This document shows, one piece after another, positions 24,381 through 32,380 of a DNA stretch of 64,000 nt (position 1 is the first letter of the stretch; the number at the start of each line of letters is the position of its first letter). The stretch is from Caldilineaceae bacterium. Its GTDB lineage: Bacteria > Chloroflexota > Anaerolineae > Caldilineales > Caldilineaceae. Location of the stretch: positions 310,001 through 374,000 of the forward strand of contig JALHQH010000004.1 of NCBI GenBank assembly GCA_022842065.1, in the 5' to 3' direction. The notes under the pieces are model-generated. The model searched no databases and had not been told where the DNA came from. It worked only from the letters and a program-made list of their open reading frames with translations. Both the position numbers and the translations under genes were made by a program.

Positions 24381-25244
24381 CTACACGCGCACAAACTTCT
24401 GTAAGCGGCCATTCGCCTGCACTTCGCCAACATAGAGATCGCCCCGTGAGTCGGCCCAAATGCCGTGAGGATAGGCGAGAAACTCACCTGGCTTCTCACT
24501 CTTCTCGCGCCCACCCCACTGTGACAATAATTCACGGTCCAGGGTATAGATGCTGATCTGCTGATCCATCTCCGCAATGTAAACGACCTCATCCTTGGGA
24601 TCAAAGTAGATGGTGTCGGGATGGTAGAGGTCCGCCCATTCACTGAGGAAGTTGCCCTCGGTGTCGAAGATTTGGATGCGGTTGTTGGTGCGGTCACAGA
24701 CCCAAACGCGGTCATACCGATCTATACGCACACAGTGGGAAAGCTCAAATTGGCTAGGGCCGGTGCCCCAACTGCCCCACGATTTAAGCAGTTGCCCATC
24801 ATGCGTGTACTTGTGGACACGGGCGTTGCCATACCCATCGGTGATAAAGAGCGACCCATCGGCAGCAATCGCCAGGTCGGTGGGCAGGCGGAAAGGGTCG
24901 CCGTCGTTGGCCCCTTGCACATGGGGCGTGCCGATGGTCAGGGTCAATTCACCCTTGTTGTTAAACTTGCGGATGCAGTGGGTTTCGCGCTCGGTACACC
25001 AGACATTGTCTTCGCCGTCGATGTAGATGCCGTGGGCATCCTCCAGCACATCTTCGCCCCACGAATCGAGAAAGTTGCCATCGCGGTCAAAGATCACCAG
25101 GGGATGTTCGCTGCGCGAGTAGACATAGACATTGTCCTGTGAATCACAGGCCATCGCCGGAATCCAACCCCACGTCCAGCCGCTGGGGAGCTTGCCGAAA
25201 TTGGGGATCACTTCATAGGTGTATTTACCGCTGCCGAATGCCAT
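24381..25244 (-). CDS. NHL-repeat beta-propeller protein
   Basis: The protein has 287 residues with no signal peptide. Repeated NHL strands are visible: HPLVIFDRDGNFLDSWG, DGEDNVWCTERETHCIRKFN, LAIAADGSLFITDGYGNARV, VRIDRYDRVWVCDRTNNRIQ, and HGIWADSRGDLYVGEV. The pattern fits a six-bladed propeller like the peptidyl-alpha-hydroxyglycine alpha-amidating lyase / SMP-30 type superfamily. Such proteins bind substrates or catalyse lyase or lactonase reactions; no single active-site signature could be assigned. It belongs to the minus-strand catabolic run, though separated from upstream SDR genes by the toxin-antitoxin remnant. Confidence 0.82.
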   Translation of the reverse strand: MAFGSGKYTYEVIPNFGKLPSGWTWGWIPAMACDSQDNVYVYSRSEHPLVIFDRDGNFLDSWGEDVLEDAHGIYIDGEDNVWCTERETHCIRKFNNKGELTLTIGTPHVQGANDGDPFRLPTDLAIAADGSLFITDGYGNARVHKYTHDGQLLKSWGSWGTGPSQFELSHCVRIDRYDRVWVCDRTNNRIQIFDTEGNFLSEWADLYHPDTIYFDPKDEVVYIAEMDQQISIYTLDRELLSQWGGREKSEKPGEFLAYPHGIWADSRGDLYVGEVQANGRLQKFVRV

Positions 25245-25300
25245 TGTTTGCTCCTTGATTGGTATAGTTTTTAATGATATACTTTACCCTAGTAATGACC

Positions 25301-25329
25301 TTGAACGTCAGGTTAGGCTGAGATTATAG
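25301..25329 (+). promoter_or_regulatory. Promoter of the TA remnant, leaderless
   Basis: TTGAAC (25301-25306) and TTATAG (25324-25329) lie 17 bases apart, five bases before the ATG at 25334. Transcription would start at the codon itself. Confidence 0.45.
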
Positions 25330-25333
25330 GCTG

Positions 25334-25639
25334 ATGATGCATAACATATTGGAATCAACCGCGATTACAGTTGAAGAAATGCGCGATCATCCAGAACGCT
25401 CCGTCGATTTGATTCTGGCAAACAATGATCATTCGCTGATGCTGGAAAGGGATGCCGACATGATTCGGATCACCGTTTTAAAGCGTTATACCCAACACGC
25501 CCGGCGGATCGTCGCTGAAGCTCGCCAAGCTTATGCGGTACAGCAGGCGAGTGGCTATAGCCGTGAACAAGCGTTTCAAGAGCTGCTAGAAGCACAAACA
25601 GAAATTACCGAACAACTCAGCCGCACTAACCCATCATGA
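25334..25639 (+). CDS. Putative antitoxin of a PIN-type toxin-antitoxin module
   Basis: The protein has 101 residues, mostly helical and acidic (ITVEEMRDHPERSVDLILAN, then EARQAYAVQQASGYSREQAF). No defined DNA-binding domain was recognised. It lies on the opposite strand from all its neighbours. Its stop overlaps (ATGA) the start of a truncated PIN-domain gene. That overlap and the size are typical of an antitoxin preceding its toxin. The assignment rests mainly on context. Confidence 0.6.
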   Translation: MMHNILESTAITVEEMRDHPERSVDLILANNDHSLMLERDADMIRITVLKRYTQHARRIVAEARQAYAVQQASGYSREQAFQELLEAQTEITEQLSRTNPS

Positions 25640-25800
25640 CCCTTGCGCTTCGTGTTGTCCCTGACACCGATGTATTCATTGCGGCGCAGAAAAGCCCAAG
25701 CCCAACCAGCCCCAATAAAACATTTCTTATTTACGCCACAAACTTTCAATGTCAGCCCACGCTTCAAAACCCAACACCCGTTTGGCCTTCTCATTGTTGA
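25636..25800 (+). pseudogene. Truncated PIN-domain toxin
   Basis: The 54-codon ORF begins MTLALRVVPDTDVFIAAQKS and PSPTSPNKTFL, which matches the start of PIN ribonuclease toxins (first acidic residue in PDTDVFIAA). After about residue 31 the resemblance ends. The rest is the antisense of the last codons of the SDR gene at 25727-26458. The toxin has therefore lost about three quarters of its length at a junction near 25725 and should be inactive. The antitoxin gene upstream is intact. Confidence 0.6.
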
Positions 25801-26458
25801 ATTGCCCATGCGGCATATCCGTGAAGATGTTGAAAACTTCACAGCGCGAGGGGAGTGTTTCCAGCGCAATCTTTAGCCCCAACCCGAAAATCGTCGCGGC
25901 GTTTTGCCAGGAAATGGCAAAGGGGCGCACCTGACGATCACGCTCGCTGGACAGGTTGGCGGGGTCCCAGAAATTATAAAAGAGATAGGTCTGGACATAG
26001 AGGTCGTGCTGCTCGCTAAAGACGCGACAGATCTCCTGGCCCAGCGACTTGGTCAGGGCGTAGAGATTCACCCCCGGCTGCATGGGGATCTCCGGCTGCA
26101 AGCCAAAGTCAAAGTACTCATAGCTGGGGCCGGCCACGGTAAAGTGCGGTCCCGTGTTGATCACCCGCCGGATGCCATGTTTGACCGCGGCTTGCATCAT
26201 GTTGTAGCAGCCCAGTGTGTTGACATCAAAGGCCAACTGCCGATCCTGGCGTAACACCGAGAGGTTGATGATCGCATCCATGCCCGCGGCGGCGTCCATC
26301 ACTTGCTCTAAGTTGGCGACATCGACCTGGCGAAACTCGCCGCGGAAGTCGATGGGCAGGGGCGTAATATCGGTGACGAGCAACTCGTGGTCATGCTGCA
26401 AAACCGGCACCACATAGGGGCCTAACATCCCCGCACCGCCGAGAATTAGTACCTTCAT
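25727..26458 (-). CDS. NAD-dependent epimerase/dehydratase (extended SDR)
   Basis: The protein has 243 residues. The Rossmann motif GGAGMLG (7-13), DVNTLGCYNMMQAA, and catalytic Tyr/Lys in YALTKSLG (about 152) place it in the extended SDR family with sugar-nucleotide epimerases and dehydratases. It is shorter than the usual 300-plus residues. Its start overlaps the stop of the second SDR-like gene (ATGA), so the two are translationally coupled. It lies in a cluster with a PLP desulfhydrase, a TIM-barrel isomerase and a molybdopterin oxidase. The substrate is unknown. Confidence 0.83.
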   Translation of the reverse strand: MKVLILGGAGMLGPYVVPVLQHDHELLVTDITPLPIDFRGEFRQVDVANLEQVMDAAAGMDAIINLSVLRQDRQLAFDVNTLGCYNMMQAAVKHGIRRVINTGPHFTVAGPSYEYFDFGLQPEIPMQPGVNLYALTKSLGQEICRVFSEQHDLYVQTYLFYNFWDPANLSSERDRQVRPFAISWQNAATIFGLGLKIALETLPSRCEVFNIFTDMPHGQFNNEKAKRVLGFEAWADIESLWRK

Positions 26459-27171
26459 TGACCACCTCCTACATTGCTCGCCAGCGCTGCCGCATTGAAT
26501 TGCGGGTGAAAGTTCAGTTGTTGCTCAGCCAGCCGGATCGGGAAACGGCTATTGTCCGCTTTGTGCTGGATGTGGTAGACCGACCAGCGGCGGGGAAGTG
26601 GGGTCGTCAACGCCAAGGTCACAGCCTGCACCGCGTCCCGTTCATCAAGCCACATGGGATCAGGCTGTGTGCTGACGGTTTCACTTTTCACGATCTCACC
26701 TAAGCGCAGGCTGACCACTTCGAGCTTGAACTCCCGCGCAAATTCACGACAGGTTGCTTCGCCTAGATGTTTGGCTAACGTGCCGGCTTGTGTCGTCGGC
26801 CGTGGTCGCCAAAATTCACCCACCAGATAGTTGGGGTCATAGCCCGTCATCACCGCCAGCGTGTTGAGATAGACCACCCGCTTCACCCCTTCCGCTGCGG
26901 CGGCCATGCAGAGGTTATAGGTGCAACGGGTGAGGTAGTCGATCTGTTGCAGTTCGTTGTCGGTGGTCAACGGCGTGGCCACATGGACAACCGCATCCAT
27001 GCAGCGTACCAGCAGGTTGGTTGAAAGGTCAGGGCCAAGGGGACTAATTGCCAGATCAGCAATGCCTTTCACCCCAGTGCGTTCGGTTAGGCGCACCGTA
27101 TGGTCGGTGCGCAATCCTTCAGCAAGCATCTGCGCGAATGGTGCAGCAGCAGAGGTAACCAAAATATTCAC
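26455..27171 (-). CDS. Degenerate extended-SDR protein
   Basis: The protein has 238 residues, starting at GTG in a GTGA overlap with the upstream stop. The overall pattern is SDR-like (VVHVATPLTT, VKRVVYLNTLAVM, VSLRLGEIV). However, the Gly-rich NAD motif is replaced by VTSAAAPFAQ, and the Tyr of the YxxxK pair is absent (AGTLAKHLGE). It probably does not catalyse as its neighbour does. It may be a non-catalytic partner of the intact SDR protein encoded next to it, with a 4-bp overlap. Function is unknown. Confidence 0.7.
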   Translation of the reverse strand: MNILVTSAAAPFAQMLAEGLRTDHTVRLTERTGVKGIADLAISPLGPDLSTNLLVRCMDAVVHVATPLTTDNELQQIDYLTRCTYNLCMAAAAEGVKRVVYLNTLAVMTGYDPNYLVGEFWRPRPTTQAGTLAKHLGEATCREFAREFKLEVVSLRLGEIVKSETVSTQPDPMWLDERDAVQAVTLALTTPLPRRWSVYHIQHKADNSRFPIRLAEQQLNFHPQFNAAALASNVGGGQ

Positions 27172-28208
27172 AACAGCGCTCCCTCTAGCAGTTCATCCGC
27201 ATAACCAAAGAGCGCCGGCGCGCCGCCGGTGTGCAAGAAGACCACCGGCTGGTCCTTTGCGAGTTTACCGCTGCGAATGTCAGCAATCAGTGCCGCCATG
27301 CCCTTACTTGTATAGACCGGATCGAGCAGAATACCTTCCGTGCGCGCCAGCAGTTGCAGTGCTTCCAGCCCTTCCGGGGTGGGGATGCCGTAGCGTTCAC
27401 CGATAAAGCTGTCATCGCTGCTAAAGTCGGCTTCACTCAATTCGATGGGCAGTCCCAAACGTTCCGCAGCCTGGTTGCTCATCTCGACCATGCGCTGGAT
27501 GCGTTCGGCGTTTGATCCACCCAGCGGGGTAAAGCCGCGCACATCAATGCCACTCTCTAGATATTTCAGGCCGAGGACCATCCCCGCTTGCGTGGTGTCA
27601 TAGGCGGTGGTGTAGAGATAAGGGGGTGCGATGCCCTGTTCACGGCACTGACGCACAATCTCCAAGGCCGATTCAGCGTAGGCGATCACATCGAGGTCAA
27701 CGGTGTCGGGGCGGCGCGGGACATAGACGCGGCGGCCCGCTTTGCGCAGTTCCTCGGCATGGGCAGCGATGACCACCTGTTGGGCGGGGCGATCATTGTC
27801 CGCCAGCACAGTCACTTTGGCCCCAAAGAGCCGCTGCAGCAGTTGATTGCCCTGGATCTCGGTTTTGTCGATCTCGCGTTCTGGGCGCAAGATCAAGTGT
27901 AATTCGATGCCCAATTTGGCGCAGGCTGCGGCCAATTGGCGACAGTAGTTGGATTGCACTGCTGCGCCAAAGACAATCACTTCAGCGTGATTGGCCTGGG
28001 CATCAGCCATACTCAGCTCCAACATGCGCGTCTTGTTGCCGCCAAAGCCCAGGCCGGTCAGATCATCGCGTTTGACATAGATGGGAGGCCCACCCAACGC
28101 TTCGCTGAAGCGGGGTAGATATTCGAGGGGCGTGGGCATGATGCCCAGCTTGACACGCGGCAGGGCCGCAATCGCCGTTTCCAATGTTTGTTCGTGTGTT
28201 TGGCTCAT
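27168..28208 (-). CDS. PLP-dependent D-cysteine desulfhydrase / ACC deaminase family
   Basis: The protein has 346 residues. Fold-type II PLP signature features are present: TPLEYLPRFSEALG, IYVKRDDLTGLGFGGNKTR with the PLP-lysine in GGNKTR (about 59), VIVFGAAVQSNYCRQLAAAC, and TTAYDTTQAGMVLG. This family holds D-cysteine desulfhydrase, ACC deaminase and L-cysteate sulfo-lyase CuyA. Any of these eliminations is possible; which one cannot be told. Its stop overlaps the next SDR-like gene. It probably liberates ammonia (and possibly sulfide or sulfite) from a substituted amino acid in this cluster. Confidence 0.85.
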   Translation of the reverse strand: MSQTHEQTLETAIAALPRVKLGIMPTPLEYLPRFSEALGGPPIYVKRDDLTGLGFGGNKTRMLELSMADAQANHAEVIVFGAAVQSNYCRQLAAACAKLGIELHLILRPEREIDKTEIQGNQLLQRLFGAKVTVLADNDRPAQQVVIAAHAEELRKAGRRVYVPRRPDTVDLDVIAYAESALEIVRQCREQGIAPPYLYTTAYDTTQAGMVLGLKYLESGIDVRGFTPLGGSNAERIQRMVEMSNQAAERLGLPIELSEADFSSDDSFIGERYGIPTPEGLEALQLLARTEGILLDPVYTSKGMAALIADIRSGKLAKDQPVVFLHTGGAPALFGYADELLEGALL

Positions 28209-28246
28209 CGTGACCTCAGGATTGGGTTTGGGTGGAGAATTGCCAC

Positions 28247-28301
28247 CAGTTGAAACGGGTGGCTGATACGGAAAGCCCGTTTTAACGGGTTGGGCATTTC
28301 A
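28247..28301. repeat. Intergenic gcccgttttaacgggt repeat, copy 1
   Basis: A hairpin cccgttttaacggg, with the related ttgaaacggg nearby, lies between the PLP enzyme and isomerase genes. A larger copy of the same family is at 29147-29213. Confidence 0.6.
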
Positions 28302-29054
28302 GGCGTGGGCGAAGTCCAGGCTAGTCAGATAGTGAAAGCTGCGTCGCACAGCCTCCAACATATCACCGGCGTAGTCATCAAGTTCCACAATAAAATATTC
28401 GGCGGCACCGGCGGCATCGGCAATGGCGGCCACATCCATAATGCCATCGCCCACGGCTTGTTTCACTTGCCCTTTCACCGCGGGGCCATCTTTAATGTGG
28501 ACCAGCGGGGCGCGGTTGCCCAGTTCAGTAAGGAGATGGGCGGGATTTAGCCCGGCGGTGCGCGCCCAATAGGTGTCGAGTTCAAAGAAGATGGTTGGAT
28601 CAAGCTCAGCCAGCAGCACTTGATAGGGCAGTTGACCGGCCACCGGCTCACACTCCCACCAATGGTTATGCAGCCCCAAAGTATAGCCATTGGCTTGGGC
28701 AACTCCATTCGCGGCGTTATAGCGCGCAGCCAACCGCTTGATCCCGTCTAGCGTGCTATAGTCTGGATCTTGTGGCCAACCGTGCCAGATCATGCGGCGA
28801 CAACCAAGGGTGTCCATTTGTGCCAACACGGCGTCTTGCTGGTCGGCTAAGGGCAATTCACAATGGGCGGCGATAATTTCCAGCCCAGCCGCGCGAATTA
28901 GTTCTGTGGCTGCGGGATAGGTCATGCCTTCGGGCAGAAAGGCACTTTCGACGGCGCGGTAACCAATCGCGGCGACCCGCTGCAAGGTGCCGGCAAAATC
29001 CGCGGTCAGCGCGTCACGGACCGTATAGAGTTGGAGGGCGATTTGTGGTGTCAT
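28299..29054 (-). CDS. Xylose-isomerase-like TIM-barrel protein (sugar phosphate isomerase/epimerase)
   Basis: The protein has 251 residues from MTPQIALQ at 29054; an earlier in-frame ATG at 29081 adds nine residues without a better ribosome site. AP-endonuclease-2 family TIM-barrel features are present: IALQLYTVRDAL at the first strand, IIAAHCELPL, GLHNHWWECEP, FFELDTYWARTAG, and HIKDGPAVKGQ with the metal ligands E/D/H. Such proteins isomerise or epimerise keto sugars or cyclitols. It is separated from the molybdopterin oxidase gene by an intrinsic terminator and a repeat. The substrate is unknown. Confidence 0.85.
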   Translation of the reverse strand: MTPQIALQLYTVRDALTADFAGTLQRVAAIGYRAVESAFLPEGMTYPAATELIRAAGLEIIAAHCELPLADQQDAVLAQMDTLGCRRMIWHGWPQDPDYSTLDGIKRLAARYNAANGVAQANGYTLGLHNHWWECEPVAGQLPYQVLLAELDPTIFFELDTYWARTAGLNPAHLLTELGNRAPLVHIKDGPAVKGQVKQAVGDGIMDVAAIADAAGAAEYFIVELDDYAGDMLEAVRRSFHYLTSLDFAHA

Positions 29055-29077
29055 AGACTCTCTGTGGCGTGGATAAA

Positions 29078-29108
29078 ACAATGCCCGGCACAGGGGCCGG
29101 GCATTGTT
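29078..29108 (-). terminator. Intrinsic terminator between oxidase and isomerase genes
   Basis: Read on the minus strand, the stem acaatgcccggc and its complement are followed by TTTT. It would stop transcripts of the molybdopterin oxidase before the isomerase gene. Confidence 0.65.
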
Positions 29109-29146
29109 CGTAATTCGAGTACAGTGCAGCTGAATGAATTCAGCTG

Positions 29147-29213
29147 CTGAGATGCAAAACCCGTTAAAACGGGTTAATAGATCAACCCGTTTTAACGGGT
29201 TTTCGCATCTCAG
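29147..29213. repeat. aacccgttttaacgggtt inverted repeat, copy 2
   Basis: A 29-bp stem (ctgagatgc then aaaacccgttaaaacgggtt) pairs with its complement around an 8-base loop. The arms are nearly perfect, with one extra C. It is related to 28247-28301. Confidence 0.7.
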
Positions 29214-29233
29214 GCAGGCATTTCAATGCCTGA

Positions 29234-31489
29234 CTACTTGGCCAATGCCAGCGCAATCTTGCCGGGGTTCATCGGCATCTCGGTCATGCGTAGGCCAACG
29301 GCGTGGTAGATGGCATCCGCAATCGCGGCCCCTGGTGGCACAATCGGCACTTCGCCGACGCCGCGCACACCGAAGGGATGGCCCGGGTTGGCCACTTCGA
29401 CCATGACGGTATCGATCATGGGTAGATCGAGCGCCGTGGGCATGCGATAGTCGAGCAAGGAACCATTGAGCAGGTGGCCATCCTTGTCATAGAAATATTC
29501 TTCGTTCAACGCCCAGCCAATGCCCTGGACAACGCCACCCTGGATCTGCCCTTCGGCATAGCTGGGGTGAATCGCCTTACCGACATCCTGCACAGCGGTG
29601 TAACGCAGCACGGTGACCTTGCCAGTCTCCGGATCAACTTCGACATCGACAATATGCGTGGCAAAAGCCGGGCCGGCACCACGGGTATTCTCCGAGTAGC
29701 TGGCCATAATCGGGCCGTCCTTAGCCACTTCAGCCGCCGCTTCTTTGAAGCTCATGCTTTTGCCATTGTTGCTGAAGGTTGAGTTTTCGTATTTAATCGT
29801 GTCGGCACCGACTTCCCAACGCTCAGCCAGGCGTTCGCTCATGATCTCGAGCAACTTTAGCCCAACTTTGTTGGTGGTGATCCCGATCTTATGCGTCACA
29901 CTGCTGCCACCGGTACCGCCGGTGAGACCAATCGTATCGGTATCAACCACTTCGGGGTTGACATCTTCGGCGGCAATACCCAGCGTTTCCGCCAACATCA
30001 TTGAAGCCGAAGCGCGTGAACCACCAATGTCCGTCGAACCTTCGACCAGGTGGACTTTGCCGTCGCCGTTGACGATGGCGGTAACGCTGGAAGGGCCGGC
30101 GCCGTTGAACCAGAAGCCGGAAGCAACCCCACGGCCCCGGTTTTTACCGGTCAACGGGGTCTTGTAGTGCGGGTGATTCAGCGCAGCGTCAACGGTTTCC
30201 ACATAACCAATGCGGCTGTAGGTGGGGCCATCGGGCCGGCGATCGCCTTCGACGGCACCATTGATGCGGCGGAATTCGAGCGGGTCCATCCCCAGCTTTT
30301 CGGCCACTTCATTCAGGACCGATTCTGAGGCAAAGGCGGCATTGGTGCCACCGGGGGCGCGGTAAGCGCCGGTCTTGGGGCGATTGACAAGCACATCATA
30401 GCCGTCGATCTTAACATTTTCCAGCCGATAGGGCGAAAAAATCACACCAGCGCCGGCACCCACGGGCGAACCAGGGAAAGCACCGGCTTCGTAGATCAGT
30501 TCGGCTTCGGCGGCAGTGATTTTGCCCTGCTTGTTGGCCCCAATCTTCACGCGGATGTAAGAGCCGGAGGTTGGACCGGTGGCCTGTAATACTTCGGTGC
30601 GTGACATGGCAATCTTAACCGGGCGGTGGCCACTTTTGCGCGAAAGCACCGCACCAGGGACATCCCCATAGGCGGTAAATTTACCACCAAAGCCACCACC
30701 GATTTCGGTGGGAGTGACGCGGATATTTGATTCGGGCACACCCAGCAATTCCGCCATCTGCCCGCGGATCTGGAAGGCGCCTTGGGTGCTTGTCCAGCAA
30801 AGCACATGATCATCTTCGCGCCAGATCGTGGTGGAGCAGTGCGGCTCGATATAGCCCTGGTGGACCATCTCGGTCTTAAATTCGCGCTCAACAATCACGT
30901 CGGCTTCGGCAAAACCCTTAGCCAGATCGCCACGGGCATGTTGGAAGTGCGCCGCCACATTGGTCGGCTGATCACCCTGTTTGCCCAATTCGTCGGTGCG
31001 CAGGCTCTCGTCTAGAATCGGCGCGCCGGGTTGCATCGCCACTTTGCAGTCGATCACTGGCGGCAGGACTTCATACTCCACTTTAATCAGCGCCAGCGCC
31101 TCTTCGGCGATGTGGGGGCTGGTGGCGGCAACCGCAGCAATGGCATGACCGTGGTAGAGGGCCTTCTCGTGGGCAATAATGTTATCGCGCAACTCGCGGA
31201 CATTTGCGGCCCCTTCACCCATGTCTTGAATTTTGTCGGACACGGCACCAAAGTCATCACGAGTCACCACGGCGGTCACGCCTGGATAGGCTTCGGCGGC
31301 ACTGGTGTCGATCGAAATAATCCGGGCGTGGGCATGCGGGCTGCGCAGGATTTTGCCATGCAGCATCCCCGGCAGGTGAATATCGTTGCTGTACTGGGCG
31401 CGGCCGGTTACTTTGTCCACCCCATCATGGCGGATGGGACGGGTGCCGATAACTTTGTAACCGTTGGCGCCATTCGTTGAACCACTCAT
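29234..31489 (-). CDS. Xanthine-dehydrogenase-family molybdopterin-binding subunit
   Basis: The protein has 751 residues; AGGAGG precedes the ATG. It has the full large-subunit layout of aerobic molybdenum hydroxylases: DKVTGRAQYSNDIHLPGML at the start, the GGGFGGKF motif (about 265), AYRAPGGTN near 375, and GVRGVGEVPIVPPGAA at the end with the catalytic Glu. In these enzymes a FeS subunit and a FAD subunit complete the electron route to the acceptor; neither is encoded beside it here. The window's cluster suggests oxidation of an organic substrate (aldehyde, N-heterocycle or carboxylate), but which is unknown. The downstream hairpins separate it from the isomerase gene. Confidence 0.88.
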   Translation of the reverse strand: MSGSTNGANGYKVIGTRPIRHDGVDKVTGRAQYSNDIHLPGMLHGKILRSPHAHARIISIDTSAAEAYPGVTAVVTRDDFGAVSDKIQDMGEGAANVRELRDNIIAHEKALYHGHAIAAVAATSPHIAEEALALIKVEYEVLPPVIDCKVAMQPGAPILDESLRTDELGKQGDQPTNVAAHFQHARGDLAKGFAEADVIVEREFKTEMVHQGYIEPHCSTTIWREDDHVLCWTSTQGAFQIRGQMAELLGVPESNIRVTPTEIGGGFGGKFTAYGDVPGAVLSRKSGHRPVKIAMSRTEVLQATGPTSGSYIRVKIGANKQGKITAAEAELIYEAGAFPGSPVGAGAGVIFSPYRLENVKIDGYDVLVNRPKTGAYRAPGGTNAAFASESVLNEVAEKLGMDPLEFRRINGAVEGDRRPDGPTYSRIGYVETVDAALNHPHYKTPLTGKNRGRGVASGFWFNGAGPSSVTAIVNGDGKVHLVEGSTDIGGSRASASMMLAETLGIAAEDVNPEVVDTDTIGLTGGTGGSSVTHKIGITTNKVGLKLLEIMSERLAERWEVGADTIKYENSTFSNNGKSMSFKEAAAEVAKDGPIMASYSENTRGAGPAFATHIVDVEVDPETGKVTVLRYTAVQDVGKAIHPSYAEGQIQGGVVQGIGWALNEEYFYDKDGHLLNGSLLDYRMPTALDLPMIDTVMVEVANPGHPFGVRGVGEVPIVPPGAAIADAIYHAVGLRMTEMPMNPGKIALALAK

Positions 31490-32118
31490 CAGTCTGGCCT
31501 CCTAAAGCTAAGAAATTTGCTTAACCTTGTTGCGAATGTTGCTTGCGTATATGACAGTAAATTTTGCTTGTACTCAATGCTTGCTGGGATAAGAATGTAT
31601 CATACCACTCTGTCGGGAGGGAAATCTAACTATCTATCTGGCCATTCGTACCTAACACATCGATAGCGGCCATGAACTGCCCTAATCGTGTACGGGCAAA
31701 AGTAATTTAGTAAAAAAGTACCAGCGTTTATATTGTACAATGAAAGGGGGTATCTGTGCAATCTGGATTTCGGGGCAAGGACAATTCACGCGCCATTGCC
31801 CGTGAACGGTCATCGCTAGCCGCCCATTAGTCGTTCATATGGGGGTATACGCGCGCAAAATCCTGACGCAAGTGAAATTTGCCAGGATTTTGGTACGCTG
31901 TCAAATTGGTTTCGTGGTGTACAATGTAAGCGTGGGGAGTGGGCAGGTGCAAGACACGAGAATGTGCAATAAATCAGCCGTTGCGCGATGGTGATGTACA
32001 AGCCACAACCCAGCGCAGCCGTTGCGCTTGCATACAATTGATCGCCTTTACCCGGTGCCGACAAATGACAGCCGCTTGTTGGTGCCGCCGGTGAGCCACC
32101 GAGGAAGCAAGCAGCGGC
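31490..32118. other. AT-richer non-coding region
   Basis: No convincing gene is seen in about 630 bp. An inverted repeat aaaatcctg / caggatttt lies at about 31858-31888, and a long promiscuous minus-strand ORF (31816-32064) lacks homology or codon bias. The composition differs from flanking genes and could mark an old insertion. Confidence 0.4.
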
Positions 32119-32214
32119 ATGAGCGGTTGGGTTGATTTCCGAGCTTTATTCATAGATCCTATTACTCGTATAGTTGAAGAATACGAACCAGGTTGGTGTG
32201 CAGTGGGGCCTTAA
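32119..32214 (+). CDS. Small ORF of 31 residues
   Basis: The ORF encodes MSGWVDFRALFIDPITRIVE and EYEPGWCAVGP. GAGGAA lies 14 bases before the ATG. Codons are AT-rich compared with neighbours (TTA, ATA, GTT). It may be the start of a decayed gene or a genuine small protein. The family is not recognised. Confidence 0.25.
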   Translation: MSGWVDFRALFIDPITRIVEEYEPGWCAVGP

Positions 32215-32380
32215 TTACGCTGCTACGCTACGTTGCCAAATTTCCCATATATTGCATTACATTTGTTGTAGGCTGTTGCTCATCGGGCTGTGACAATCGT
32301 ACTACGAAATTCTACAAATGTGTATGACAAATTCCTGTCAGACCATCAGAAATCCATCATTGCTTACAGAGGCCACACAC

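Noticed and set aside
28247..29213. Repeats as a transposon pair flanking the isomerase gene
   Set aside because: The two copies differ in length and no transposase or target duplications are visible. They look like dispersed hairpins.
31816..32064. 82-codon minus-strand frame in the non-coding gap
   Set aside because: No ribosome site, no recognisable domain and irregular composition. Kept only as part of the non-coding region.
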